The notes under the pieces are model-generated. The model was not told the DNA's origin. It searched no databases and saw only the letters and a program-made list of their open reading frames with translations. The position numbers and the translations under genes were made by a program. From contig CAJNDS010002397.1 of assembly GCA_905221605.1 (NCBI GenBank), forward strand, positions 184,001-248,000: 64,000 nt of DNA, written 5' to 3'. The stretch is from Symbiodinium natans. Taxonomy: Eukaryota; Sar; Dinophyceae; Suessiales; Symbiodiniaceae. Below are positions 33,835 to 45,107 of the stretch, in pieces. Every line of letters starts with the position of its first letter. Positions within the stretch are counted from its first letter, which is position 1.

Positions 33835-35280
33835 TATCCTCTATGCTTCGCTAGGCTGCTACATGCTCAGACATTCAAACATGGCCGTCTGCGGTCTTCC
33901 AAACGAAGGTTTGGACTGCCTTGCCTGCCCTTCTGGATTCAGCAGACTATTCCGAGGTTTCGTAGGATTGCGACATTACTGTACAAGAGGGGCCCCCACG
34001 CACGTGCGTGGCGTTGTCGAGCATCACCTGACCAGGAGGTTGGTGCACGAACAGGATATCATGCGGTGAACAAGATTTAAGCTTCACTGAAATGTTTCCA
34101 TTGGAGTCGGGCAACTTGAAGCGCAACAGCTCCAGCTTCATACTCACTTCCAGCTCTCACTTGCTCTGTTCTGCAGCCTGTTTCAGTGTGCGAAAGGCGC
34201 AAGCTGGTGCACTTTGAGCTGCCTTAGACTTCGTTGACCTTCAGAAGGATGAGCTGCCCTAAGCGCAGTCTCTCCTTGGCCCGTCTGAAGCGCACATGCA
34301 CAACTCCGTGGGAAGGAAATGGTCCCGCTCCCTAGTGGGAACGGCGGACCGTCTCACTTAGTAAAAACGGACAGGAAGAGAAGAATCAATCATCAGTCAT
34401 ATCCGAGGGATCCCCTTAGGGGCACTCCACGGATGGTGGCTCTCTCCACGGCCCTCAAGACGAAGTCGAGACGAAGTCGAAGTCAGAACCCTTTGAGAGC
34501 GGCTTTCTTCGACGTGGGCCATGGTGAGGGCGAATCTGCGCGGCCATCTCCAGACCGGCACATTTCGGCACCTGTTCGATACCTCGCCTCTTCCATGCTG
34601 AGTTACTGCAAACGTAGATTAATAGGACATATTAGGACATATTAGGACATATTGAAGTGCCGCTTCCAAGGCTTCGCATGGGAGGCCTTTGGCTCCAACT
34701 GTCAGTTGGCATACCAGGAACGGCGTCGAGGTGAGACCATCTCACCAAATGCCAGGCTGCTTATCGAGCGCTTTGATCGTGCTGAATCAAAAAGTTGACC
34801 CCAACAAGAACGATGAACTCACGATGCGGCAAACACAGGCTATCCTTGTAGCACGATCGTGCGCACATGGCCTGGGCGCGTCTGGAAATGTATGCGTTCG
34901 CTGTGATCATGAAGTGTTCTCCGACCTCCGGAGCCAAGCAGGGCCCTTCTTGACATCATTTGACATCAAGGTGCCCCATTCTGTTTTCGATGAACGGATA
35001 TTGAGGCCCCGAAGCCAGGGTTTGGCTCCCTGCGGATGCAGTTCAAAGATTCAGAGACAGCCCATTTCCCACCAATATTTGTTATGCCAAGAGCTGTAGT
35101 TGCTCGGATGCGCTTCTAGCGCTGGTTCACGCATAGCGTGCCCAGAAAAGAAACCCGACATCAGCTGCATGCTGGAGAACTTGGAGCAGTCATGATGCTA
35201 AGTTGAGTCCAAGCTGCATTTCGCGTGACGTGCTAGTCTGCGTCTGATCTTTGCCCCTGCCCACACCGTGCCTGAATCAC
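33835..35280. other. No supported gene
   Basis: It holds a 10-bp tandem repeat (ATTAGGACAT, three to four copies, 34616-34653) and a 136-codon frame at 34689-35099 without a domain. Otherwise nothing is seen. Confidence 0.45.
34616..34653 (+). repeat. 10-bp tandem repeat
   Basis: ATTAGGACAT units are repeated head-to-tail with one degenerate first copy (AATAGGACAT). Confidence 0.9.
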
Positions 35281-35515
35281 AGGCGTGTCCTTCCAACATC
35301 TTCGAGCAAATTGCCTTTGATATCGAGGATGACGTCGGTACCCTGTAATGCTACAGTGCTGCCACGTGCCGCCAAACTATCGCTAGTCTCCCTTCGACGT
35401 GGAACTCCTGATGTATGCGCTTGAGAGGATACCGTGGCAAAAGCCATGCTTGCCCAAGCTGGCAAGGAAGAGGAGGACTCTGATGTTCCGGAGGACAGCT
35501 CTGTGCATGTATATT
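35281..35515 (+). CDS. Candidate pair of exons, acidic unknown protein (partial)
   Basis: After the acceptor AATCACAG (ending at 35281) a frame reads ACPSNIFEQIAFDIEDDVGT to about 35347. After a second acceptor (GCTTGAGAG) at about 35429 another reads DTVAKAMLAQAGKEEEDSD, then VPEDSSVHV. Both are acidic and protein-like in the same orientation, so they probably belong to one gene with a short intron between. No domain is visible, and upstream and downstream exons are not identified. Confidence 0.4.
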
Positions 35516-36334
35516 CATGGGCATGCACTCTGCAGGCATGCGTTTATATTGTGGCATACGCTGTACACGCCGTTTCAGCCTCTTGCAATTAACATCCTCA
35601 AAGCCAAGAGTTGAGAGGGTCGTCCAAGAGTTGAGAGGGTCGTCGCATCGTTGAAATTTCCAACAACTCGAAAGGATGGCAAACATCCGATCTTCCCGGT
35701 GATTGAGTCGCCAAGACATTCAGTCTGCGCAGGCCTGCTGGGATAGATTCCTAGCTCAGCAGCTACTTAGAGCGCCAGATCTAGGCTTTCTGTAGTGGCA
35801 AGTCAGCACAGCGGCGTATCGAAAGCCTCAACGGAGTAATGAGGATTAACATCGGACGACGTTTACTGTCAGGCTGTTTGGTCACTGCATCAATGAGCAA
35901 CATTGGTTCTCACCTAAGTTCGGTGTGGTGACTCGAAGTAGGGACCGATCGATTTGGTACCCGCCTGACTAAACGAGGCGTTTCGGACATGCTGAACCTT
36001 GACATGTCACGGGACTCCACGGCATTGCTCGGACCAACTGTGCGAGCCCAAGTCGTAATCCGCATTGTCCGCATTGTATATGCAAGCTACAGCTAGCTCC
36101 CAGCTTCCCAACGCAGATGCACCAAGGAGGCTGAATGGCTAAAGCAGAAGAGAGAGGAGGACGAAGAGGTCGGTCGGATCTGGGGCAGCAGAAGGGCCGG
36201 GGCAGTTCACGCCGTGACCGGATCTGTGTGTTGTGCTTTCATAATCTGGGTGAACTGCTGTTGCGTGAGGATTGGGCTTGTTGGCTGATGCATTCTCAGG
36301 GTGGACACATGCTCAGACATCAGCAGCGTGGTGT
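35516..36334. other. No supported gene
   Basis: Contains a perfect short duplication (GAGTTGAGAGGGTCGTC, around 35610-35643) and unremarkable sequence up to the satellite. Confidence 0.45.
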
Positions 36335-37229
36335 TGGTGCTTGTTCTTGTTGGCCGCGTGATGATCTCTTTTGTAAGATGACACATTGGCTGGGCGGACC
36401 TCCCGTTCAGCAGCATCAATGTGAGATGTTATCATCCGCCGAACGGGTGTGCTTGGCATTGATGCTTGTTGTCGGCCGCGTGATGATCTCTTTTGTAAGA
36501 TGACGCATTGGCTGGGCGGCCTCCTGTTCAGCATCATCAATGTAAAGAGACTGTGATATGAGAAGGCGAATCTGAGAGCAATGTCTTGTGCGTTCAGCAG
36601 CTGTGCTTGTTTTTTGAGGAAAAGAATTCATGTGATGGAACGTTAGTAGCTCTACATGCGGAGGCGAATCCAATGTTTGTGCTTCGTTTCGTGATGAGTG
36701 CTTTTGTAAGATAGAAACATTGGCTGGGCGGACCTCCCGTTCAGCAGCATCAATGTGAGATGTTATCATCCGCCGAACGGGTGTGCTTGGCATTGATGCT
36801 TGTTGTCGGCCGCGTGATGATCTCTTTTGTAAGATGACGCATTGGCTGGGCGGCCTCCTGTTCAGCATCATCAATGTAAAGAGACTGTGATATGAGAAGG
36901 CGAATCTGAGAGCAATGTCTTGTGCGTTCAGCAGCTGTGCTTGATGTCGATAGCGTACTGCTAGGTTCGGATTTGCCTTGTTGACGCTTCGTCTGGGTGG
37001 CGACCTGTTCCGCACCATCTGTGCATGGGAACGCCAATTGTGCACCAGGAGGCGAATCCAACGTTTGTGCTTTGTTTGCTGCGTGATGAATGCTTTTGTA
37101 AGATGATACATTGGCTGGGCGGACACCTGTTCAGCAGCATCAATGTGAGAGAATGTGAGATGAGAAGGCGAATCTGAGATGTTATCGTCCACCAAACTGA
37201 TGTGCTTGACATTGGTGCTTGTTGTCCTG

Positions 37230-37348
37230 GGTTGGATTAGGGGGACCCTGAAAAAGGGAACCCTTCTCAACCCCTGCTGGCTCTCTTAAGCAGGAGCTTG
37301 TTGAGAGGGTCTATATCCCTAAGGGTCCCTCTAAACCTATCCCCTATG
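37230..37348. mobile_element. Foldback / MITE-like element, copy 1 inside the satellite
   Basis: Inverted arms TTAGGGGGACCCT (37237-37249) and AGGGTCCCTCTAA (37322-37334) match with one mismatch. Inside them CCCTTCTCAAC (37261-37271) pairs with GTTGAGAGGG (37300-37309). The central loop contains CTCTTAAGCAGGAGC. The block is absent from the older satellite units at 36.4-36.9 kb, so it looks inserted and then amplified with the satellite. No coding capacity. Confidence 0.65.
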
Positions 37349-37775
37349 TTGTTGGCCGCGTGATGATCGCTTTTGTAAGATGACGCATTGGCTGGGCGGC
37401 TTCCTGTTCAGCACCATCAATGTAAAGAGACTGTGATATGAGAAGGCGAATCTGAGAGCAATGTCTTGTGCGTTCAGCAGTTGTGCTTGATGTCGATAGC
37501 GTACTGCTAGGTTCGGATTTGCCTTGTTGACGCCTCGTCTGGGTGGCGACCTGTTCCGCACCATCTGTGCATGGGAACGCCAACTGTGCACCAGGAGGCG
37601 AATCCAACGTTTGTGCTTTGTGTGCTGCGTGATGAATGCTTTTGTAAGATGATACATTGGCTGGGCGGACACCTGTTCAGCAGCATCAATGTGAGAGAAT
37701 GTGAGATGAGAAGGCGAATCTGAGATGTTATCGTCCACCAAACTGGTGTGCTTGACATTGGTGCTTGTTGTCCTG

Positions 37776-37886
37776 GGTTGGATTAGGGGGACCCTGGAAA
37801 AGGGAACCCTTCTCAACCCTCTGCCGGCTCTTTTAAGCAGGAGCTTGTTGAGAGGGTCTATATCCCTAATAATCCAATCCCCTATG
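37776..37886. mobile_element. Foldback / MITE-like element, copy 2, right arm altered
   Basis: Nearly identical to the copy 546 bp upstream for about 90 bp. The right arm AGGGTCCCTCTAA is missing, and the element ends in TAATCCAATCCCC, which is the complement of its own left edge (TTGGATTAGGGG). Confidence 0.65.
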
Positions 37887-38290
37887 TTGCTGGCCGCGTG
37901 ATGATCTCTTTTGTAAGATGACGCGTTGGCTGGGCGGCTTCCTGTTCAGCACCATCAATGTAAAGAGACTGTGATATGAGAAGGCGAATCTGAGAGCAAT
38001 GTCTTGTGCGTTCAGCAGTTGTGCTTGATGTCGATAGCGTACTGCTAGGTTCGGATTTGCCTTGTTGACGCCTCGTCTGGGTGGCGACCTGTTCCGCACC
38101 ATCTGTGCATGGGAACGCCAACTGTGCACCAGGAGGCGAATCCAACGTTTGTGCTTTGTGTGCTGCGTGATGAATGCTTTTGTAAGATGATACATTGGCT
38201 GGGCGGACACCTGTTCAGCGGCATCAATGTGAGAGAACGTGAGATGAGAAGGCGAATCTGAGAATCATGCCTTGTCCGTCCAACCGCCGT

Positions 38291-40708
38291 GCTTGACATG
38301 GATCATTTGCATGCTACTGCGTGGTGGCGAAAGGCTGACCATGCTGTCAATGTAGGAGGACAGAGCGTCATGCATGTTTGTCGCCGGGGTGCCGTGCGTA
38401 GCTGCCCGTGCCAAGGCGAGGGCCTCATGTGCTTGGTCTAGTCTAAATGCAATTCAGGCTCCAGTGTGGTCATATGTTGCCATCATGATGATCGCCTCTG
38501 CAACCAAGGGTTCCGCCCAAGACGTAGGTACACAGCCGTCCATCCAGACCGGTTAAGGAATTAGGAGCCTCCGGCTCAGGCTGCCGACACAAGAGCCCCA
38601 CAAATCGTCAAGCCCCGCTCAGCTGGGGACACCAGCCCAAGTCCAACCGAAGCCCCCCAGAACCCATCGTGCTCCGTTTATGGAGAACCTGGAAAAACTT
38701 CGCGGGAGCAGGCAATGCATGGCACCATCCAACACGCAAGGACTTCCAGCAGTCTCGTTAATGCCGAAGGTTTAGCCAGCAATAGCTGGTGCCCAAGCAA
38801 CGTGGGGCCGTGGGGTGCTAGACGGAGTTCCGTCGTGGACGAATCTCCGTGGTTTTCCTGATTGTGGGACAGGATTTGGTGGAGGGCCGGCAAGACACAG
38901 GGCGTGAGGGAGGGAACCCTGGGGTCTTGTCAAAGGCTATGCGTGGGCATGCATGTGCCTCACCCACCTTATCCCATCCTGCGTGCTAGGATTCACCGGT
39001 TCGCAGTACGTGATATTAGCAGACAAGATGTGATGAACAAATTGCCGGTGTCACGCCGTCGTTGTGGTATTTTCGATGGTCATCATGCCTGCTCTGCGGT
39101 GGGAGAAGCTCAGGTCTTGTGCATGCCAGTGTGACCTCAAAGACTGGACACGGCTGTTGGCCAGAAACCCGCGGGCTGCGTGACCCTGCCAGTACTTGCT
39201 CTACCTGAAGAGCCAGTCTCCTGATGGCCTCCCTCTGGTAAGACTCTGAGCAGGCCGGAAGTGTCAGCAATTCACAAGGGTTCATCGTCGTTATCCCAAG
39301 CAACCCGGAGGCGATGGCACATCGCCAAGCTGCGCTTTGTCGCCGAAACAGCATCAACCTGTGATGTGTCACTTTCCGGTCGTGCCTGCCAGACCCAAGA
39401 GGCAAGTTGAGGGGATCGAAGATCCTTCGCAACTAGATTGCAACAGAATGCATACATGTTGTTTCAAGAGATCCATTCGAGATGATCCCTCCAGTACAAG
39501 AGTTGCTAAAAGCCACAAGACCACATAGTTTCGTCTGATGCTGCACTGATTCCTGCTATGTGGCAGCCGATCGGAACTGTAGAGTAAAGCGATCGTACGG
39601 TGGCGAAATGTCGAGGGCACATTGATGCCGAGTTGCGTGCAAAGGCCCTGTTATGTACGTACAATAAGCAAGCCCGTGAGCATCTGCAGCCAAGACTGCC
39701 AAGCCAAGCTACCTCAAAGGTCCCTGAACGTTTAACACCTTGCGCAATCTGCATCTGAGCAAAATCGAGGCAGTGTAAGGTGCAGGGGACACACAACGCG
39801 TGTACTCGTACCTGAACGTAAACGTGCGCTCGACCTGTTGACCGGTGATCCGGCCCAGGCCGAAGTAGCCAAAACCTGCACCGCCCAGCTGAGATGGCCT
39901 TTGAGCCAGTCCGGCCAACAACCGGGTGTGCCGGAGTGTCAGAAGTCCAAAGAGGCCTCTAATAAACTCACGAATCGCGAAGGAGACATACAGGTGCCGA
40001 TGCTGTGATGCTCCGAAGCTGTTTGCACATCTTGGCATCATCGTTTCTTTCTACGTGCAGTGGACTTGTCAAGCATTTTCATGGATTTTTGTTGTTCTTT
40101 TTGGGAGGAGATGCTTCCACACACTCCCTTAGTACAGCTTCTGGAGGTTGGCCTTATCTGCCGTCCAAGCACCGCTCAAGGTCCCGAGCCAGCAGAATGT
40201 TGTTGTCGAGCTGGCATGCAAGGGTGCATGCGGAAATACGATACATCCATAAGGTGTCAAGTTTTTCAAAACAAGCGTATAAGAGCCTTTCATCAGTACT
40301 GTGCAACCCCGTTCATTAAATTGGAACCAGCGCTTTCTGTCGGCTGCTGATAGCCACCGCAATGGTTGCAGAAGAGGCCGGCTCTGCGAAAGCTCAAAGG
40401 CCGTAGTGTAGTTATCCGTAGTCCACTGGATGATGGGAGATGGAATGAGCACAACTTTGTTGCGAGTGCACAGCATCAACCAGCATTGGAGTCGATTGAG
40501 GAGTCGGCAGCAGCATCCGGAGAGGCGGAGGCTCAACCATCTAGAGGAACTCTTTGGAGTGCTGTGGGACGCCTCTTATTCGCTTGTACATACTGCTGAA
40601 GGCTAAGGGTTCTGATCGGCAAGGGGAGACCCGAAGTCTCAGAAGTCGACTAGCGGGGCTGCACTGGAGTTTGACAAGACCTAGAGACGCTAGAGCTGCG
40701 AGAGCTGC
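38291..40708. other. Mostly non-coding; weak coding-like segments
   Basis: Possible exon fragments occur near 38440-38556, 38590-38740 and 40460-40599 (the last reads HQPALESIEESAAASGEAEA), but none has a motif or secure boundaries. Nothing else is recognised. Confidence 0.4.
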
Positions 40709-40710
40709 GA

Positions 40711-40922
40711 GCGAGAGAGGGAGAGAGAGAGAGAGAGCTTCAGTTCATCCTCCACTCTGTAACGCACGCCTTCGGGCGGCCCCCTTGAATAAAGGGGGTT
40801 AGGTGCGCAGAAAGAAAGAAAGAAGAGAAAGAAGAGAGCACGAAGAGAGAGGGAGAGAGAGAGAAGAGAAAAAAAAAAAGAGAGAGAGACGGGGGGCTCT
40901 CACGTGCGCAGAAGAAGAAGAA

Positions 40923-40953
<31 letters not shown>

Positions 40954-41065
40954 AAGAAGAAGAAGAAGAAGAAGAAGAAGAAGAAGAAGAAGAAGAAGAA
41001 GAAGAAGAAGAAGAAGAAGAAGAAGAAGAAGAAGAAGAAGAAGAACAAGAAGAAGAAGAGATGCA
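40711..41065 (+). repeat. Purine-only tracts: (GA)n, mixed A/G, then long (AAG)n
   Basis: (GA)n occupies about 40711-40738. A mixed purine tract of GAAA, GAGA and A11 fills about 40809-40898. An almost perfect (AAG)n of about 150 bp follows at 40910-41060. Poly-Phe and poly-Leu ORFs on the minus strand are artefacts of this tract. Confidence 0.95.
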
Positions 41066-41724
41066 GTGGCCTGATTTCTGTGCTTGAATGGGAAGGGGAA
41101 AGCACGACTCACAGGTCTACAGGAACGCTTTCCCCAGTACCGGGCACAGGGAGAGTGGACCACGCTGCCGCCACACATTACACTATCAATATTCCGACCC
41201 CTCGGAGTCAAGTGCAGGAAGGAAGGACGATGCAGGGGACCAACCCGAAAAAACAGCGTGTTGCGTTGGCTGTGATGCTCGAGTGGACAGTAAAGTGTGG
41301 GGGGCAGCCTGGTCTAGGTAATGCGATGGGGAGCGGGGGGAAGGTGCGAGACTGTCCACTGGCGTGCGCTCTCTGCAACCGACCGACATACCCCGAAAAC
41401 AGAGGCGGGCGAACTCGCCCGGGCCTGACCCCTTGCCCCACGAAAGAAAGACAGAACGAAAGAGAGATGCATCAGCCTGTCTCCAGTCATATCCCTTCGT
41501 GTAGTCGTGATCGGTCAGCAAGTGCCATTGTCACATATTGTCACCCCGTGCATTCCGAGGCCATCCCGGTTGGCGAAACCGTACCGCCTGCCCAACCTCC
41601 GCCAGAGGCAGATCAGTGATGGTTCTGGCATGTTCGGCTCCGCACGTGAGAAAGCAATGTTCATGATTCATGAATGGTGTTGACAGCTGGCTGTATGGAA
41701 CTCCAGGCATTTCAATATTGCTTT
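41066..41724. other. No supported gene
   Basis: Open frames on both strands (up to 179 codons on plus) have low-information, Arg/Pro/Thr-rich sequence without motifs. Confidence 0.4.
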
Positions 41725-41860
41725 CTGACGCCTTCTCACTCTCACTCTCACTCTCGCTCTCGCTCTCACTCTCACTTTCACTCTCTACTCTTACGCTCAC
41801 TCTCACGCTCACGCTCACGCTATCTCACGCCCATTCTCACCCTCACACTCTCTCACTCAA
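41725..41860 (+). repeat. CT-rich hexanucleotide-like repeat
   Basis: Degenerate CTCTCA/CTCTCG/CTCACG units form a pyrimidine-rich tract of about 135 bp. It encodes Ser/Leu/His repeats in every frame. Confidence 0.9.
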
Positions 41861-42089
41861 ACTGGCTCATGGCGGGCATTGTCCGATGGTCTCAGTTCAA
41901 GGAATGGCATTCCGCGTGCATTGCAGGAAGCGGGCTTGGCTCACGCCATTTCGCTGGCGATGCGTGAACAGTGCTTCACCTACAACGGGCTGTGCACTGT
42001 ACTTATACTGTCGCACGTATCGGTCTGATGGAATGAACACGTTTGATAATTGTGGTCTGCCGCAACCAGGCTGTCGCATAGCTACAGCT

Positions 42090-42276
42090 GATGCTATTAG
42101 GCTTGTCATCCGAAGCCTACCGCCATGTAAGCAAAGCTGCGCTTGGCAGCGATGCATGTTTGCTGCTTTTCACGCATCTGCGTGAGTCACAAGGTACTCG
42201 CCAGACTGCTCAATTTACGTGGGTGGCCTGGAAGGCGAGGATGAAATCTGGCCAGAACAGCATCCTGGCAGATTGA
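42090..42276 (+). CDS. Candidate terminal exon, unknown protein (partial)
   Basis: The frame reads LLGLSSEAYRHVSKAALG, then SDACLLLFTHLRESQGTRQT, and ends at TGA after a basic stretch. Composition is balanced and helix-like. No acceptor is decisive, and the immediately following sequence (42310-42460) is also coding-like in two frames, so the limits are uncertain. Confidence 0.3.
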
Positions 42277-42820
42277 GCATGAGGGACATGATCAGACTGT
42301 TTGGCAGCTTCTTGTTGTAGGTATTATGTGGTGCCTCGAGTGCGCCACGCGCACTGAGGCTTTACGAGCACTTCAAGGAGTGCGGAGAGGCGCAAACTTG
42401 TCATGTGTCGCCATCCCACAGTGTCACCCAGTCTCTGAGCAGCATCTGCTGCTGGCTCGCGGTCAGAGTAGCAGGTGAAGCGAGTCTGCATCAAGATTGA
42501 CAAGGCTTCTGGTGAGAGGCCTCGGAATGCAGTCAGCAGTTTCTAACAGGGGGGCGTCATGAAGCACTGAGATGCGCTAAAAAAATAGCAGGGCATGTCT
42601 TCTACGAGAAAGCATTCTGCTCTGGGTTTTTCAGGTTGTTTTCGAGAAATCATCGTGTTTCGGATTCTTTCTTCTTAGAGCTCATGTGGGCTCAGGCCTT
42701 GAGGAGGCAGGCGAAACGGAAGAAGTCAGAAGAGCTGAGCTAAGACAGATGTGGCAGGCATCTCTGCAACGCGTAGGTCCGAAGGCACTGGGCTCCAACA
42801 GAAGAGGCAAAAGAAGAAGC

Positions 42821-42858
42821 GTAATTTAACGCTACGCGACCCGCCGCGGCCTGGCCCA
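42821..42858 (+). repeat. Dispersed repeat, copy A
   Basis: GTAATTTAACGCTACGCGAC is followed by CCGCCGCGGCCTGGCCCA. It matches the sequence at 47392-47430 with three substitutions and one inserted T. Confidence 0.8.
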
Positions 42859-43319
42859 AAGAAACACGAAACCCTGAAGAGGGTTTGAGGAGGAATTGAA
42901 GAGGAATGGAGTATGATTCGAAAAGAGTTCGATTCATTTGAATAAGAATTTCAGTAGGACCTCCATAGTAGTTTGTAAAGCATAGTCTCACTCCCCCCAA
43001 TAGCTTGCCTCACAGGCAGAGGCTTTGACCTTGGGCTACATTTCTGGTTCCATTTCCTGGCACTTTTTTTGCATTTCCCGGCTCTTTGTGTTGTACACTA
43101 CATTTTAGAGCCACCTCGGGATCACCTGGTTTTCACATCTCTGGCACATTTGTTTTTGAGATTCCTGCGGCATATCTATGGTCCACGGACGTCATACTCC
43201 TATCGGAACGCGCCGATGCGTTGTGAATGGCATTTAGTAGCATTTAGTGAAAGGAGCTTGGGCTTTGCCACTTTGGGCTTTTGCCTAAAGCAAGTGAGTT
43301 CAGAAAGCTCCCACACAAC

Positions 43320-43320
<1 letters not shown>

Positions 43321-43357
<37 letters not shown>

Positions 43358-43385
43358 GAGCGAAAGAAAGAGTGAGTGAGCGGCC
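43321..43385 (+). repeat. (GA)n then GTGA/GCGA-type purine-rich repeat
   Basis: About 14 GA units followed by GTGAGTGAGCGAGCGAAAGA-type sequence. Confidence 0.9.
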
Positions 43386-43460
43386 CATGGCCTCGCGAAT
43401 CTTGACATATTGACATCACATTGGCTTATGGCGTAAGAGACCACTGTTTATCTTTACCAG

Positions 43461-43700
43461 AATCAAGAAGTGGTCATGTACGAGTCATGTCTCAAAGCCC
43501 AAAGCAGGCGCACCTCCACAGAAGTTCTTGTTTGCACAGAGGGGAGAGACAAGGGCCGGACAAAAATCGGAGCTCTTTGCATGACTGGGGCTTTACCTGT
43601 AGCTGGCTGTGCCAGGATGGGCCATGCTTACGTGGATTTTGCCGAGGAGTCTCAGGCAGAGGTGCAGCCTCTCCCGTACATCCCAGGTCTTCCTAGCTAG
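43461..43700 (+). CDS. Candidate terminal exon, unknown protein (partial)
   Basis: The acceptor TCTTTACCAG ends at 43460. The frame of 79 codons reads NQEVVMYESCLKAQSRRTST, then EVLVCTEGRDKGRTK, a Gly/Ala-rich hydrophobic segment (IGALCMTGALPVAGCA) and an acidic C-terminus (YVDFAEESQAEVQPLPYIPG) ending at TAG. Acceptor quality and composition make a real last exon likely. The family is not recognised. Its upstream exons may include the coding-like blocks around 42.1-42.5 kb. Confidence 0.45.
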   Translation, partial: NQEVVMYESCLKAQSRRTSTEVLVCTEGRDKGRTKIGALCMTGALPVAGCARMGHAYVDFAEESQAEVQPLPYIPGLPS

Positions 43701-45107
43701 GCCCGGCTAGGCGAGATCCGGAGACGTCTTATGGTGGTGTCGATACGTCGGCAAGGCTTGCAACGACTTCGGGCTTATCGATGGGTAAACTCTGCCAGAG
43801 CTGCTAGAGTTGCTAGAGGTTTCTGCTTTTGCTTCTGGCTGCGTTCATGTATGCTTCTGAATTCTTCCGCCGCGCTGGCTGGTTCGTTTGTAAAGGACAG
43901 AAAGCACGCCAGAGCTATCCTTCCAGTGTACCTTGTTCGCGGTCATTTCTTTCCCGAGAAGCGGCTTGGGTGAACAGTTGCTCATCGCCTCCCGACATGG
44001 ACAAGGGCTCCGTGGACACTTGCTGCAGAGTAACTGGGCCCTGCCTGCAGTGGCCATGATTTGCAATGGTGCTGCAGCGCGCTCTACTTTGCACCAGCCT
44101 TCTGCATCATGCAGGCAACCTGATGGAGTTTTAGCCCATCAGATGTCCTCAGCATACACCGACCGTTGTGATGTTCAGATCATGTACGGTCGTGAGCACA
44201 TCTTAATCACGTGTTTCTTGTTTCCTGAGACCTTTTGTGTGACCAGCTTTGTGACAATATCGGTTGGGTTATTGCTGCCTCACAAGTATTGGGGTGATTT
44301 TGACTCGTCCAGAGCGTCCTTCTATGCCCACCTGCGGAGAATCCCGCAGAGAATATCGCAGAGCATCCCCGAAGCGACTCCAGAGAATCCTGCAAAGAAT
44401 CAACAGCAAGTATCCCGTTGAGTGAGCATCCCTGGAGTGTCCACCCCCAGAGAATCCTGCAGAGAATCCCTGGAATGCCCATGTGCAGAGTATCGTTTGA
44501 GTGTTCATTTCCAGAGAAGCAATCCTGCTACCCGAGTCTGGGATATCTTCTGTATTGCGCCACTGAATCGCTGAAGTCACTGTTGGCATCTTGTTGCGAT
44601 CTGTGCCTTCACAGGCGCAGCCTCCGTCTCTGTGGCCGGCTTGCATCAAGCTTCTGGGCCATGGGGGCAAGGGCCGGTTTCTTGTTTCGCACCGTTCCAC
44701 GTTTTGGAGAAGGCCTAAATTCGCGGTCCCAGCAGGCTTTAGTGGAGGAAGCTTGCGTCCCAACTTGCTAGCGCTGCTTTGCAGAGTCTTGCAGAATTAC
44801 GACTCTGAAGCCCGCAATCTAGATCTAGATGAGAACTGTTTGCCGTGGGAACCATTGGTTGGCTTGCTGTGTTCGTCCGCAGTCCCGTGATCAAGCCTAG
44901 CGTGGCCTGCCAACTTCTTTGCCTCTCATGGCAGTGATGGCAGTGACTTCAGTGTTGCTGTCCTGTGCTACCGTTTCTGTGGTGGCATATCGTGAAACCT
45001 TGGTGCACCTCCAGCAGGACTCGATAACTTCTTGCTGCTGATTGCGCTGCCTTTGTTCAGGTGTCTGTGAGGTGCAGTGCATGTAGGTGTAGCATAGTGC
45101 ACATCAG
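43701..45107. other. Weak coding-like frames and a degenerate short repeat
   Basis: A 162-codon plus frame (43933-44421) starts protein-like but runs into the GAGAATCCTGCA-type repetition at 44335-44480. A frame at 44591-44890 (KLLGHGGKGRFLVSHRSTFW) is mildly protein-like. No domain supports either. Confidence 0.35.
44335..44480 (+). repeat. Degenerate GAGAATCCTGCA-like repeat
   Basis: Variants such as GGAGAATCCCGCAGAGAATA, CAGAGAATCCTGCAAAGAAT and CAGAGAATCCTGCAGAGAAT recur irregularly. The resulting peptides (RIPQRIS; minus-strand ILCRILW) are low-complexity. Confidence 0.6.

Larger units (their letters stand above)
36335..38290. repeat. Tandem satellite with about 540-bp higher-order units
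   Basis: The core ATTGGCTGGGCGG recurs near 36388, 36506, 36721, 36841, 37109, 37388, 37658, 37928 and 38194. From 37.0 kb on, spacing alternates between two diverged subunits of about 270-280 bp, giving a repeat of about 540 bp. The first part repeats at about 335 bp. Each unit also carries GTGATGATCTCTTTTGTAAG, GAGAAGGCGAATCTGAGA and CTTGTGCGTTCAGCAG. The repeated minus-strand ORFs (such as AEQEAAQPMRHLTKEIITRP) come from the satellite and differ between copies by stops and frame. I see no sign of selection for protein. Confidence 0.9.
42277..43460. other. Mostly non-coding
   Basis: 42330-42480 is open and protein-like in two overlapping frames; I cannot decide between them. It includes the dispersed repeat at 42821-42858 and the GA microsatellite at 43321-43348. 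Confidence 0.4.

Noticed and set aside
36335-38290. CRISPR array
   Set aside because: Repeat units are hundreds of bases, directly adjacent, without unique spacers, and the genome is eukaryotic.
36416-38299. Several similar minus-strand ORFs of 80-284 codons as a repeated protein family
   Set aside because: They follow exactly the satellite copies. Frames and stops differ between copies, and the peptides have no fold-like pattern.
40740-41211. Poly-Phe and poly-Leu proteins on the minus strand
   Set aside because: Pure by-product of the (AAG)n and mixed purine tracts.
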